From the NCBI GenBank assembly GCA_900320245.1, contig ONRP01000001.1, positions 62,001 to 126,000 of the forward strand: a stretch of 64,000 nt of DNA, written 5' to 3'. This document shows positions 8,495 to 18,116 of this stretch, piece by piece; within the stretch, counting starts at the first letter, position 1; every line of letters starts with the position of its first letter. The stretch comes from an uncultured Prevotellaceae bacterium (GTDB taxonomy: Bacteria > Bacteroidota > Bacteroidia > Bacteroidales > Muribaculaceae). Position numbers and translations under genes: made by a program. The notes under the pieces are model-generated. The model saw only the letters and a program-made list of their open reading frames with translations, was not told where the DNA came from and did not search any database.

Positions 8495-9574
8495 TCACAA
8501 CGTACGGTAAAGATTGCTGTAGCCATCGGCCATCACGCTGATATCGTAATGCTGGGCTCGTTCCTGGCATGCCAGTGCCACCTGACGGTAGTAGTCGGGT
8601 GTCTCGCACAGCCGCTTTATCGCGCTGGCCAGTTCCTGGTCATCGCCGGGCTGGAACAGGACCCCTGCCCCACCCACGATGTCTCTTAGTCCATCGCCGT
8701 CGGTAGCGACCATCGGTCGTCCTGATGCCATACCCTCGACGGCAGCCAGGCCGAATCCTTCCCAATGGGACGAGAGTACGATGACGTCGCTCTGCTCCAT
8801 GATGTCGGGGACGTCCATGCGCACACCCAGGAACTGCACGCGGTCTTCGAGGCCGAGTTCGCGGCACAAAGCCTTCAACTCCTCACCGCGTTGACCACCA
8901 CCCACGAGTTGCAGGCGGTAGTTGGGTTCCAGGTGTGTAAAGGCTCGTATCAGCGTGTCCTGATCCTTCTGGGGACGGAATGCTGCAACCATAGTGACCA
9001 CGAAGTCCTGTTGCCCTGAAATATCCTTGACCGGGCGGGCGAAGCGCTTGGTATCCACACCGTTATAGATGGTGTGCATGGGCCAGTCCGTGCCCAGGTA
9101 TTGCTCAAGATTGTGGCGTGTCAAATCACTGATGCACACGATAGCCGCATACTTGCGATACATCCACTTGTCAAGGGGTTTGAGCCACCATTTGGTGCGT
9201 CTTCTATTGGTGGTATTGTGTTCAGTAGTAACCAGTTTAGCACCGGAACAAGAAAGCAACTTTGCGACCGGGACAAAAAGTTGACAAGCAGTATTGTGGG
9301 TGTGGATGATATCATATCTGCTCATAAACTGGCGTAGCCTGAGAATATTCTTCGGACTATATGCTCCCGTATGTTCTGTTCCGCCTGACACACTCGACAA
9401 CTCATGAATCGTTACCCCTTTCTGCTCCAACTCTTTCCTCAATGGGGTCATTACTCCATTGAACAGTAGCAATTCCGCCTGATGTCCCATAGCATTAAGA
9501 CGGGGCAAGAGGTCAACCATTAGACGTTCTGCTCCCCCAGTATACAGAGTAGTAATAACATGCAGGATTCTCAT
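8495..9574 (-). CDS. glycosyltransferase family 4
   Basis: A 359-residue GT-B enzyme. The N-terminal acceptor domain opens with MRILHVITTLYTGGAERLM, which places it in the GT4 group. The donor domain has VAAFRPQKDQDTLI and SSHWEGFGLAAVEGMASGRP, including the E-x7-E type motif. Start codon ATG at 9574 with a gap of 16 bases to the upstream GT2 gene. Probably a cytoplasmic enzyme extending the lipid-linked repeat unit. Confidence 0.86.
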   Translation of the reverse strand: MRILHVITTLYTGGAERLMVDLLPRLNAMGHQAELLLFNGVMTPLRKELEQKGVTIHELSSVSGGTEHTGAYSPKNILRLRQFMSRYDIIHTHNTACQLFVPVAKLLSCSGAKLVTTEHNTTNRRRTKWWLKPLDKWMYRKYAAIVCISDLTRHNLEQYLGTDWPMHTIYNGVDTKRFARPVKDISGQQDFVVTMVAAFRPQKDQDTLIRAFTHLEPNYRLQLVGGGQRGEELKALCRELGLEDRVQFLGVRMDVPDIMEQSDVIVLSSHWEGFGLAAVEGMASGRPMVATDGDGLRDIVGGAGVLFQPGDDQELASAIKRLCETPDYYRQVALACQERAQHYDISVMADGYSNLYRTL

Positions 9575-9590
9575 GACAATTGCGTCTTGT

Positions 9591-10607
9591 TCAATTCAAG
9601 AAGTGGCTGTGCAGAGCGCGCACCATCCGGTACAGTGGACGGCTAATGACCATCAGCCCAGGGTGGTCAAACAGGAGGTCAAACAGTTTGCCCTTGATGC
9701 CGCCATTGCCCGCTTGAGGAATGGTCAGTTGGTCCAGCATGGCATGATGATGCTTGATTTCGGCCACGCTCTTGTCGCTCAAGATGAGTCTTGTAATCAG
9801 ATTGCCACGATAGAACTGCTGTCGCTCGCCAATCCGGGCCTTGACTGCATCGCTGTGGCCCTGCTTGCACTCATCCATGAACTGGATGGCCGTCAATATA
9901 TCGTCGCAGCCCTTGTTGAGGCGTTTGGGGTCAATCATATTGGTGGCCGACGAGGTACGCAGGATATAGAAATAGACCTTGTCCTGAGTCAGCCCCACCC
10001 TGGCCTCGCTGAGGAAGATGGGCAACACGAACACGAGGTCCTCGAGAAAAGCCAGCGGCTTGAAGCGGTGTCCCTCGAGCAGCGACTTCTTGAAAAAGAA
10101 CTTGATGCCCGTGCCATAGTGGTTGTCGAGCATATACTCCTGGGCGGTACCTTCCCATTCGATGCCCTTCAGCGGTTTCTCGGCAGTAAACTCATCCTTC
10201 CATTCGCTCTCGGGAACGATGGCGACCTCAAACGAGAGGATATCGTAATCCTTGTCGACGGCCATTTCGAGCAGGCGCGCATAGGCATTGTCGACGAGGG
10301 CATCATCGGGGTCAAAGAACACGATGCGTTCCCCACGGGCCACATCCAGTCCGCTGTTGCGGGCTTCGGCAGCGCCGCCATTGACCTTCTTATCAATGAC
10401 CACGACATGGTCGGGGTGGCGCTGCTTGAACGCGTTGAGTTTGCCTATGGTATCATCGGTGCTAGCGTCATTGATCAAGATGATTTCGTAGTCTGTCCTG
10501 CCGTTCCATTGGCGCTCGAGGCACCCCAGCGAACGGTCGAGATAAGGTGCCACGTTATAACAGGGCACGATGACCGACAGACTGACGGATTGTTGGTTGT
10601 CTTGCAT
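9591..10607 (-). CDS. glycosyltransferase family 2
   Basis: A 338-residue GT-A glycosyltransferase. SLSVIVPCYN, LINDASTDDT and the DPDD metal motif (FFDPDDALVD) are visible in the first 110 residues. The C-terminal segment holds a long basic region with a predicted amphipathic helix. The ATG at 10607 is 21 bases below the hexapeptide transferase stop. Nothing in the sequence reveals the sugar moved. Confidence 0.85.
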   Translation of the reverse strand: MQDNQQSVSLSVIVPCYNVAPYLDRSLGCLERQWNGRTDYEIILINDASTDDTIGKLNAFKQRHPDHVVVIDKKVNGGAAEARNSGLDVARGERIVFFDPDDALVDNAYARLLEMAVDKDYDILSFEVAIVPESEWKDEFTAEKPLKGIEWEGTAQEYMLDNHYGTGIKFFFKKSLLEGHRFKPLAFLEDLVFVLPIFLSEARVGLTQDKVYFYILRTSSATNMIDPKRLNKGCDDILTAIQFMDECKQGHSDAVKARIGERQQFYRGNLITRLILSDKSVAEIKHHHAMLDQLTIPQAGNGGIKGKLFDLLFDHPGLMVISRPLYRMVRALHSHFLN

Positions 10608-10628
10608 AGTCGTTGGTTGATTCAGGTT

Positions 10629-11237
10629 TTACTCGTTGACGGACGGGTCGTGGCGCTTCACGATGGTGGCTGCCGGCGAGCACACGGTGCAGTTGTCGGG
10701 CACGTCATGCACGACAATGGCATTGGCGCCGATACGCACGTTGTTACCGATTTTCACATCGCCGATGACAACAGCGCCCACGCCGATAGTGACATTGTTG
10801 CCGATGGTGGGACAACCGTCGCCCTTATAGCCCAGGGTCACACGCTGGTTGATCCAGCAGTTCTCGCCGATTTCCCTTGCGCTGAGGTCGGTACAATATC
10901 CGTGCTGGATGAAGAGTCCGGCGCCCAGTTTATCGCGGGGCACGTCAAATCCCAACAGAATGGCCCCGTGAGGCATGATGTGCTTGAGAAAATGCCGTTT
11001 CTTGCCAATGCGGTACAGGAACAGGCTTCTGAATTCCTCTCCTCCGTCGCCCACAAACTCTGACAGCATGTAGTACAGGCGTCTGTTGCCCGGGTGGCAA
11101 CCGTTGTGCACCTGGCAGAAGCGGTCCAGGTCCTTATCTATCTTGTCGCGTTGCGATGATGTCTTATAGGCCAGTACCCAAATCCAAGCGATGGGCAGCG
11201 AAAGGGCCATCTTGACTTTTGTCCTTGTTGAAATCAT
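10629..11237 (-). CDS. serine-acetyltransferase-like hexapeptide O-acetyltransferase
   Basis: A 202-residue protein of the CysE/left-handed beta-helix type. A helical N-terminal half is followed by LGAGLFIQHG, INQRVTLGYKGDGCPTIGNN and repeated hexapeptides (VTIGVGAVVIGDVKIGNNVRIGA, broken here only for description). Members in polysaccharide loci use acetyl-CoA to O-acetylate sugars; true serine acetyltransferases are longer. The position between a GT2 gene and a membrane acyltransferase supports sugar acetylation over cysteine synthesis. Confidence 0.8.
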   Translation of the reverse strand: MISTRTKVKMALSLPIAWIWVLAYKTSSQRDKIDKDLDRFCQVHNGCHPGNRRLYYMLSEFVGDGGEEFRSLFLYRIGKKRHFLKHIMPHGAILLGFDVPRDKLGAGLFIQHGYCTDLSAREIGENCWINQRVTLGYKGDGCPTIGNNVTIGVGAVVIGDVKIGNNVRIGANAIVVHDVPDNCTVCSPAATIVKRHDPSVNE

Positions 11238-11282
11238 AATGGAGTCGGTAAGAATTGTAAAAATCGGCTTCCTGCCTCGGCC

Positions 11283-12290
11283 TTATATCCTGATGACGTC
11301 TTTCTGGGCCGTGACGTGGGGCATGTACTTGCGCATGAACAGGATCAGCAGGTGGCAAATCAGCAATGTCACCGCCAGCAGTACCAGCAGCAGGCGCGTC
11401 CCCGAGAACCAACGGCTCAGGAAATGGTTCACCACAAAGATCACCACCTGGTTGGTACACAGGATGATGATGGAATAACGTCCCCAGAACGACACCAACG
11501 GCAGACGCTTGAGCAACTTGGAGATGATCAACACCATCATGGTGCCGGCAAAACCGCACAAGTAGATGTTCAGCGGCCAGGCGACAACCGGGGAAACTTC
11601 AAACGGGAAACGGTTCTCTATCCAGATGAACGGCAGGGCCATATACCAGACAATCAACACGCAGACCACCAGCGACAGGCCGTCCCTTAGCCAATGAAGC
11701 GGCGCTGACATAAATCCCGTGTGGCGGAACAGCCAATAACCAAAGGCGAAAAACGGCAACGCCGTCATCGCCGTGTCGAGGTAGAACGGCAACAGGATGC
11801 GGTTGGAAGCCAGGCAGAGGCCCAAGGCGCCCAACAACGCCGACACGGCCAGCACAATGGCTGTCGACCAGCGTTGCGAAACGGCTTTAGCCAACAGATG
11901 CACGAGATAGAACACCACATTCATCTCGAACAGGCACAACAGGAACCAGATGCCGTTGTTGTGCGGTATGTAGCGGGTCTGCATAGCGACCGTGAGGGCC
12001 GACTGGTGCTTCACAATGGCTTCGGGCAAGACCGAGGTCACCACAAAGAAGAACAGGAAGGGGATGAACAATTTGTTGGTCTTGCGTTTGAGAAATCCCC
12101 CGAAGTTCTCGTACTGCTTGAAGAACAGACCCGACAAGATGAAATACAACGGCATCTTGAACGAACCGGCCTGCAGTTCGAGCGATGAACCGATCTGCAT
12201 TGCGATTGCCACATGGTTGATGACAACCAGCAGGATACAGAATCCCTTGGCCAAGTCAATCCACGCGATTCTCTTGTTTTCAGCCACCAT
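11283..12290 (-). CDS. membrane acyltransferase (AT3 family) A
   Basis: A 335-residue protein with about ten hydrophobic segments. The N-terminus WIDLAKGFCILLVVINH carries the conserved arginine/histidine-type start of acyltransferase family 3, with the catalytic-type His at its end, and FILSGLFFK is the second family mark. These integral membrane enzymes move acetyl or other acyl groups across the membrane onto glycans. Its ATG overlaps the end of the next AT3 gene by 11 bases. Confidence 0.82.
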   Translation of the reverse strand: MVAENKRIAWIDLAKGFCILLVVINHVAIAMQIGSSLELQAGSFKMPLYFILSGLFFKQYENFGGFLKRKTNKLFIPFLFFFVVTSVLPEAIVKHQSALTVAMQTRYIPHNNGIWFLLCLFEMNVVFYLVHLLAKAVSQRWSTAIVLAVSALLGALGLCLASNRILLPFYLDTAMTALPFFAFGYWLFRHTGFMSAPLHWLRDGLSLVVCVLIVWYMALPFIWIENRFPFEVSPVVAWPLNIYLCGFAGTMMVLIISKLLKRLPLVSFWGRYSIIILCTNQVVIFVVNHFLSRWFSGTRLLLVLLAVTLLICHLLILFMRKYMPHVTAQKDVIRI

Positions 12291-13329
12291 GGGATTTTGT
12301 CAGTAAAAGAGTCAACCGGTCGACGACGGTCTTGAGCAGCCAGGAAGCCACAAAAGTCACCACAATCATGCAGAGCACCACCAGGTTGATGTTGTCAAAG
12401 ACACGTATCACGGGCTGATAGAACCAGCGCGTGGCCTCGGTGTAGAACAAAGCGTGGAAGAACCACATGTACACACTGAGTTGGCCCACCCAAACGAGGG
12501 CACGACGGACCACGTTGTTGCGGTACAGGCTGAACAGTACCGCGATGGCCCCGATTTCCAGGGGCATATAGAAGAAGTCCAACTGGAAGCCCTTGACGAG
12601 CGACATCTTCCCCGCCAGCAAGAGCACCACAATCAGCGTCACCACCGCCAGGATGGCCATCAACCACGACGGCAACGACTTGAGGTTGATGCGCTCAAAA
12701 TATCCCTCATGGGCAAACAGCAGTCCCAGCACAATGACGGGGAAATAACGCAGGCAGTTATAGCAAATCGTGGCTGCATCCTCGCCGATGTGGTCAAACA
12801 GATAGATGCGCAGGAACACCTCCAGGCCATAACTGACGGCACATACCGCCAGGGCAACCAGCACAGGGCGACGTTTCATCAGCCGGGCCACAAAGGGCAA
12901 GGTCGCCATGCAGAAGGCGTAGAGATAGATGAACCAATTGAAGTAATTGTAATGGGCGTCCAGGGCTATCACGTTTAACAGAAAACGCCCAATGCCGTCG
13001 CTGCGGATTTCGCCCAGGCAGAAAGGCACGGTAAGCAGGAACAGGATCACCCAATAGGGAATGAACAGGCGTGTGATATGCGACAGGGCATAACGCAGGT
13101 CCTTGTTCTTGGCAAAACTGTATCCATAGCCTATCATGAAGGCAAATGTCCCCACACACAACTGGAAACCCAAGCCCAAATTACTGAATGAATAGCCCCA
13201 AGAGGGTTGCGGGGCATCATAATAATCCGGGTTGTAGCCGTGCAGGCAAAACATCAGCAACATACCAACACCTTTCACGATATTGGTCATGTTCCTATCA
13301 AATACCACCTTGCACTCTGCCATCATCAT
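12280..13329 (-). CDS. membrane acyltransferase (AT3 family) B
   Basis: A 349-residue polytopic membrane protein. The first segment reads NIVKGVGMLLMFCLHGYN, a divergent form of the AT3 N-terminal motif with the His kept. About ten membrane spans follow. Three consecutive ATG codons (13329, 13326, 13323) open the gene. It is immediately upstream of another AT3 gene and downstream of a third, so three acyltransferases stand in a row. Substrate not predictable. Confidence 0.75.
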   Translation of the reverse strand: MMMAECKVVFDRNMTNIVKGVGMLLMFCLHGYNPDYYDAPQPSWGYSFSNLGLGFQLCVGTFAFMIGYGYSFAKNKDLRYALSHITRLFIPYWVILFLLTVPFCLGEIRSDGIGRFLLNVIALDAHYNYFNWFIYLYAFCMATLPFVARLMKRRPVLVALAVCAVSYGLEVFLRIYLFDHIGEDAATICYNCLRYFPVIVLGLLFAHEGYFERINLKSLPSWLMAILAVVTLIVVLLLAGKMSLVKGFQLDFFYMPLEIGAIAVLFSLYRNNVVRRALVWVGQLSVYMWFFHALFYTEATRWFYQPVIRVFDNINLVVLCMIVVTFVASWLLKTVVDRLTLLLTKSHGG

Positions 13330-13360
13330 TGCGGATTTCGTTCTATTGTGGGCGCCATTG

Positions 13361-14353
13361 TTACCCGAGCCTCAGTTGCCGAGTCACCCAACCGTGAACT
13401 GGCATGAGCAACGAGGCCACGACATAAGTGATTGCCAACCACACGAGCCAGATGAGTGCCGGATGATGCAACTTCAGGAAATACTCCGAGAACATCTCGA
13501 CAGCGATAAATCCCTGGGCCAGCCACATAAACATGGATTTGTGGCCAAGTTCCATCAACACCTGCTTGACCGGTTTGGCGAAGTTGATATGCAGCACCAA
13601 CCACGTGACCGTGATGGCAAAAAAGGGCTTCGCAACCGTAATCGTAATCTGTCCCCTGATCAGAACAGCCACCAGCAACAGAAGGATGATAAGCACATTC
13701 TTGCCCATCAGCCAGTTACAAGTCACCGAGCGCCCCTGCAGAGTGAGGTGCGCCAACGAGGCGCCGACCGTAATAGCAAAGAGCATCTGCAAGGTCAGCA
13801 CCGGAATGTAGGCCCATGTGTTCCAAATAAGCCACGAATCCAGGTAACGGCTAATCAGCCATGAGCACGCAAACATCATGCACATCGTGAACAAGAGCAT
13901 GACCGGGATGCCCAAACGGTCGAGCAGCCAATAGAGGCCCTTGGTGCAGAAGGTGGCCAGCACATAAGGCAGGAAGAACCAGAGGAACACGCAGTAGTCC
14001 CACTTCCAACCCAAGAGACAGGGTATCAGTGTGCCGGGCTGCAGCGAGAACTTACCCGAATACAGCCAGGAGCCCAATCCGCACACAAATATCAGCAACA
14101 CCATCCATAGGGCGATATACAACTTCAATGACCTCTTGAACAGATATTTGAGCGTCAAGCGGTTCTGGCTATGGGCAATGTACAGGCCATAGCCCGTGAC
14201 ATACATGAAATAGGATATCGGGTAGGTCGCCTGCCGAAGCGTTTGACCCACAAAACCGTCCATGCCCTCAATGCCGGGGATGGTTTTCAGGTGGTAGACC
14301 AGCATCAGCAGGATGGCTATGCCCTTGAGGATCGCCGATTGCTCTTTTGTCAT
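13361..14353 (-). CDS. membrane acyltransferase (AT3 family) C
   Basis: A 330-residue polytopic membrane protein opening MTKEQSAILKGIAILLMLVYH, the AT3-type start with His at the end of the first span. The frame is open up to 14401, but the ATG at 14353 follows the upstream stop at 14355 directly and gives a natural N-terminus. About nine to ten hydrophobic segments are visible. Probably O-acylates a sugar of the polymer. Confidence 0.75.
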   Translation of the reverse strand: MTKEQSAILKGIAILLMLVYHLKTIPGIEGMDGFVGQTLRQATYPISYFMYVTGYGLYIAHSQNRLTLKYLFKRSLKLYIALWMVLLIFVCGLGSWLYSGKFSLQPGTLIPCLLGWKWDYCVFLWFFLPYVLATFCTKGLYWLLDRLGIPVMLLFTMCMMFACSWLISRYLDSWLIWNTWAYIPVLTLQMLFAITVGASLAHLTLQGRSVTCNWLMGKNVLIILLLLVAVLIRGQITITVAKPFFAITVTWLVLHINFAKPVKQVLMELGHKSMFMWLAQGFIAVEMFSEYFLKLHHPALIWLVWLAITYVVASLLMPVHGWVTRQLRLG

Positions 14354-14354
14354 G

Positions 14355-14921
14355 TCACTTGACAGGGAAGACGATATACTTGGCCGTGGGTGAACTCTCA
14401 CGGGGTATCACCTGCCCAGGGTTGCCTATCACGACGGAGTTGTCGGGCACATCAAAATTGACCAAGGCCCCAGGAGCAATCATCACATCGTTGCCGATGT
14501 TGACCTTGCCGATGATGACCGCATTGGCACTCATGTACACGCGGTCACCGATGACCGGTACGCCCTCATGCTTGCCCAGGGCGCTGCCAATCAGGCAACC
14601 CTGAGAGATAGTGAAATTCTCGCCGATTGTCGCCGACGGATTGACCACCACATGCCCAAAATGAACGATGCGCAGGCCGCGACCGATTCGGGTGCCCACG
14701 GGTATCTGGATGTGGGTAATGTATCTCGTGACCTGCAGCGGCACCGACCAGAAAGCCCTCGTCAGCGCGTTGCGAGCCGCCGAAGCACGCCTAAAGAAGA
14801 AGGTATAGGTAAAGCCTGGCACAAAGAACAGGTATTTCAACTTTACCCGCCAACGGCGTGAGCGGTCACCCTCGTAACGATACAGGTCGTCCTTTAACAG
14901 TTTTGTACTGTTTCGATTCAT
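14355..14921 (-). CDS. serine-acetyltransferase-like hexapeptide O-acetyltransferase
   Basis: A 188-residue left-handed beta-helix acetyltransferase of CysE type. After a basic N-terminal region, IPVGTRIGRGLRIVHFGHVV and the hexapeptide run ending in VNIGNDVMIAPGALV are visible. The C-terminal GNPGQVIPR is the usual cap. It overlaps the upstream GT2 stop by four bases (ATGA), which implies coupling. Same probable role as the homologue at 10629-11237, but the two share only the fold. Confidence 0.8.
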   Translation of the reverse strand: MNRNSTKLLKDDLYRYEGDRSRRWRVKLKYLFFVPGFTYTFFFRRASAARNALTRAFWSVPLQVTRYITHIQIPVGTRIGRGLRIVHFGHVVVNPSATIGENFTISQGCLIGSALGKHEGVPVIGDRVYMSANAVIIGKVNIGNDVMIAPGALVNFDVPDNSVVIGNPGQVIPRESSPTAKYIVFPVK

Positions 14922-15844
14922 TTCGGGCTTGTTGGGTTAAGGGATTGTCCGATATTCATTTTGGCATCGTGCTTCACCTTGTGGCGAATGAGCAGATACA
15001 GGGCGATGCCACCAGGGATGCACAATGTAGTCAACAACTTTTCGGGACTCTCCTGGATGAAATGCCAGTTGCGGCTGATGATACTGCTCGAGACATAGTG
15101 GGTGCAGACCTTTAGTTTGCGCTTGAGGCTCTTGGTGGTTTTCATCTCGGCCTTGCGGAAGAAAGCAAAGCCGCGCGGGTTTCTCCAGTACTGCTTGAAC
15201 ATGTTGAAACTAGAGCCGTCGGCCTGATACTCAACAATGACCAGCGGCTCGTTCAGGGTAATGAGTTCGTAGTCCTGGTCAATGAGCATGTACTTGTAGG
15301 CCAGCCCGACGTAGCGCTCTCCTTCAAAGAGGGGGTACTCGGGATAGCGATTGATGACTTCGGTGCGGTAGACCATCTTCTTGTCGCCCCTGCCACCGGC
15401 ACTATAGAAGCCTTGCAGCGTCGTCGTGTCCATCCCCTCGGGGAACCCGGTTCCGATAATTTTTCCGTCCTGGGTGACATCGAGGCCGATGAGTCCGGCA
15501 TACTTGTCACTGCCACGACGATTCCAGCAATCGAGGATTTTCTCGACGGCATCGTCGGGCATAAAGTCGTCGCTGTCGATACAGGTGTTGAGCAGCGTGT
15601 CGATATTGCGGTAGGCGGTGTTGTGGGCGCCATGCATTCCCTGGTTCTCCTGATAGATGTAACGGATGGGAATTTTGCCCTCGGCAATCCATCCCTCGAC
15701 CAGTTGGCGGGTATTGTCGGATGAGCCGTCATCGACGACGAGCCAGCAAAAGTCCTTGCACGTCTGACGGCACAGGCTCTCGTAGGTGCGCCCGATGGTG
15801 TGTGCCCTATTATAAGCGGGTGTAAAAACTGTCAGTGTTGCCAT
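14918..15844 (-). CDS. glycosyltransferase family 2
   Basis: A 308-residue GT-A enzyme. TLTVFTPAYNRAHTIGR, VVDDGSSDNT and the metal motif IDSDD are visible in the first 100 residues. A start at 15892 is possible in frame but would overlap the polymerase gene, so the ATG at 15844 (MATLTVF) is preferred. The AYNRA form of the first motif groups it apart from the VPVYN and VPLYN enzymes of the locus. The last residues before the stop overlap the next gene's ATG. Confidence 0.84.
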   Translation of the reverse strand: MATLTVFTPAYNRAHTIGRTYESLCRQTCKDFCWLVVDDGSSDNTRQLVEGWIAEGKIPIRYIYQENQGMHGAHNTAYRNIDTLLNTCIDSDDFMPDDAVEKILDCWNRRGSDKYAGLIGLDVTQDGKIIGTGFPEGMDTTTLQGFYSAGGRGDKKMVYRTEVINRYPEYPLFEGERYVGLAYKYMLIDQDYELITLNEPLVIVEYQADGSSFNMFKQYWRNPRGFAFFRKAEMKTTKSLKRKLKVCTHYVSSSIISRNWHFIQESPEKLLTTLCIPGGIALYLLIRHKVKHDAKMNIGQSLNPTSPK

Positions 15845-15879
15845 AGCATCTTGATTGTCTTGATGTCGGATTACGGAAA

Positions 15880-17061
15880 CTACCTCCACCACAACTGGTC
15901 AAAGCCCTTGAATCCTGTCGTTCCAAAGTAATAGACAAAGAACATAAAGAAAGTGAAGAAGGAGTACAGGAACAGAATCAGTGCCGTCTTGCGATCCTGA
16001 TCCTCCCACAGATTCATGCGCAACAAGGGATAGTAGAACACAACAGGATACATGAACCATGACAGGTAAGCGAATCGGTTGGAGAACGAGGCACGAATCA
16101 CCATAATCCAGAACGCGTTACACAGCAAGTAGGTGTTGGCTATCAGAGAGAAAGTATTATCGTTAAAGCGGCGCCACTTGGTTACATACCATATCATAGC
16201 GACAGGCATGGCGCTGTAGAGCAAGAAGTCCCAGCGGAAACCGGTATGCGAGAAATTTTTCTCCATGTAAGCCGTGTTCAACTGATTTTGGGAATATGAT
16301 GTCAATCGGTCATCAAAGCCCAAAGCGCCAAAGAACTGCTCAACAAAGGGTCCGGCCACCAGCGATATTACAATCGACGCCATCCAGAACCGCAAGGCGA
16401 TCTTGGTATCCTTAATAAAATAGACCGATACGATGGCAGCAGCACTGGGCAACATCGTGGAGCGATGAATACCCAAAGCACAGAACATCAACACATAGGC
16501 AATCATACGCTTGGCACCAGGTTTCACGAACAATGCCAATGCCAACAATTCGACGGCACATCCCAATCCATTGCGGATGCCGTTAACGCCATAAGTATAG
16601 AATTGGAAGGCGATGAACGTGAAGAGCATCGCCACCCACAGGTTCTTACGCGTCAACACCCACGCAGTAGCAAATGAGAGTCCTACATATCCCAACTCGA
16701 TTGTAAGAAAGTACTCATACACATTCATACCGATATCTCGGCAGAAGTGGGTTATGTTATTCCACAGCCACTCGTTTCTCAAGTTCATAATAAAATAAGG
16801 CGCTTCATCGGCATGGTAGAAGTTGCGCATGTAGAGCCACATGTCGCCGAACTCACTGGAAACAGGTCGCAGGCCGAGGAACCAAGTGACCAACAGCGAC
16901 AAGGCGACCGCCGCCACCTGAGTGGGCGAGTTGTTGGAGTACAAGAGTTTCTGTCCTTGGGAACCGATATAGAAGATTACCGTTCCCCAAACGAAGAACA
17001 GGAACGACACATACCATACTGTGGTATAATAGAATACATGGACAAATTGTATATGTTCCAT
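15880..17061 (-). CDS. EpsG-like polysaccharide polymerase (Wzy candidate)
   Basis: A 393-residue integral membrane protein with about eleven to twelve hydrophobic segments. YGVNGIRNGLG in the middle followed by GIHRSTMLPS matches the RxG and HxS pattern of the EpsG family, the polymerases of many capsule and exopolysaccharide loci. It is the only polymerase-like protein in the locus, so it is the best candidate for joining repeat units in the periplasm. Composition is slightly AT-richer than in the flanking genes. Confidence 0.75.
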   Translation of the reverse strand: MEHIQFVHVFYYTTVWYVSFLFFVWGTVIFYIGSQGQKLLYSNNSPTQVAAVALSLLVTWFLGLRPVSSEFGDMWLYMRNFYHADEAPYFIMNLRNEWLWNNITHFCRDIGMNVYEYFLTIELGYVGLSFATAWVLTRKNLWVAMLFTFIAFQFYTYGVNGIRNGLGCAVELLALALFVKPGAKRMIAYVLMFCALGIHRSTMLPSAAAIVSVYFIKDTKIALRFWMASIVISLVAGPFVEQFFGALGFDDRLTSYSQNQLNTAYMEKNFSHTGFRWDFLLYSAMPVAMIWYVTKWRRFNDNTFSLIANTYLLCNAFWIMVIRASFSNRFAYLSWFMYPVVFYYPLLRMNLWEDQDRKTALILFLYSFFTFFMFFVYYFGTTGFKGFDQLWWR

Positions 17062-17102
17062 AATGTACTTAAATCAGTAGATGATTTTTTATTGTTGACC
17101 CT

Positions 17103-18116
17103 TTAAAGCCTTAACAGGAAAGCCAGGGGGGAATGCTTGATTAACTCGGAGATGCCTGCCGCCGCCACCGTATAGGCCAGGGCAATGAGAATCGCCACCA
17201 GCGGATGCACAAAGGCGTGAGTCTGCGGAACCAGATTGCCAATCACGAGCAAGAGCAGCAGATGGAATATATAGATACCCAGGACGTTATTGCCCAGGAA
17301 AGAGATAAAGCGCTTGAACAGCGAATTGCCAGCGGGGTCCCAGTCGCGCAACCACACGAACAAGGCGATGGAGAGCAACAGGGCACCGTAGGTGGGGAAG
17401 CAATAATTGCCTGCCTCGAAGGCATGATGATAACGATTGGCCATTGCCATTGACTCGAGAGCCAGCAGTGCCAGTCCCATGAGCGCACAGACCAGCAACA
17501 GCCACTGGTTGACACGACGTCCGCGTAGGCCGTCGCCAGCATAGAGGTAGACCGCGCCGTAGAGGGTGAACGCACCCGTTCGCCACGAGTGAATCTGCGT
17601 CTCAGGGTCACGCAGGGTGACAACGTCCCACGCCAAGTTGGTGGCAAAAGGGCAAATCAGCAAAGCCGCCACTACGACCCATCGGCACCAGCGCGGCAGC
17701 AGCGACAGGACATAGTTGACCGCATAAAGCATGGCCAGCGTGAACAGGAACCAATAGTAATTGACACTCGACAAGGAGAAGAACGACCGATCGTGCTTGA
17801 CCCAAGCGTACAGGCACATGGCCACAATGCCCCAGAAAACACCGACCAGCACCAAACGGCCAATCTTGACAGCCGTTTTCTGCAAGTCGTAACAACGGTT
17901 GACCGTCAGCGCCCCGTTGACCATAAAGAACAAGGGCACGCCACAGGCACATACGAGCCAAATCACCTGCACCAGAGTAGGATAATAGTACTGACCCTCG
18001 CGATAGCCCATATCTACCATACCGACGTGATAGAGCACGACGAGAAATGCGGCCAACGCCTTGATGGCGTCATAGCCGAAGATGCGTTTCCTGTTGTCGA
18101 CGGGCGTACGGTCCAC
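17103..18116 (-). CDS. membrane acyltransferase (AT3 family) D
   Basis: A 337-residue polytopic protein. GYDAIKALAAFLVVLYHVG is the AT3 N-terminal span with the conserved His, and VPLFFMVNGAL is the second mark. There is no ATG before the first span. The best start is the GTG at 18116, whose G is shared with the TAG stop of the preceding GT2 gene (TAGTG), a coupled overlap. About ten spans follow. Probably acylates a glycan residue. Confidence 0.8.
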   Translation of the reverse strand: MDRTPVDNRKRIFGYDAIKALAAFLVVLYHVGMVDMGYREGQYYYPTLVQVIWLVCACGVPLFFMVNGALTVNRCYDLQKTAVKIGRLVLVGVFWGIVAMCLYAWVKHDRSFFSLSSVNYYWFLFTLAMLYAVNYVLSLLPRWCRWVVVAALLICPFATNLAWDVVTLRDPETQIHSWRTGAFTLYGAVYLYAGDGLRGRRVNQWLLLVCALMGLALLALESMAMANRYHHAFEAGNYCFPTYGALLLSIALFVWLRDWDPAGNSLFKRFISFLGNNVLGIYIFHLLLLLVIGNLVPQTHAFVHPLVAILIALAYTVAAAGISELIKHSPLAFLLRL

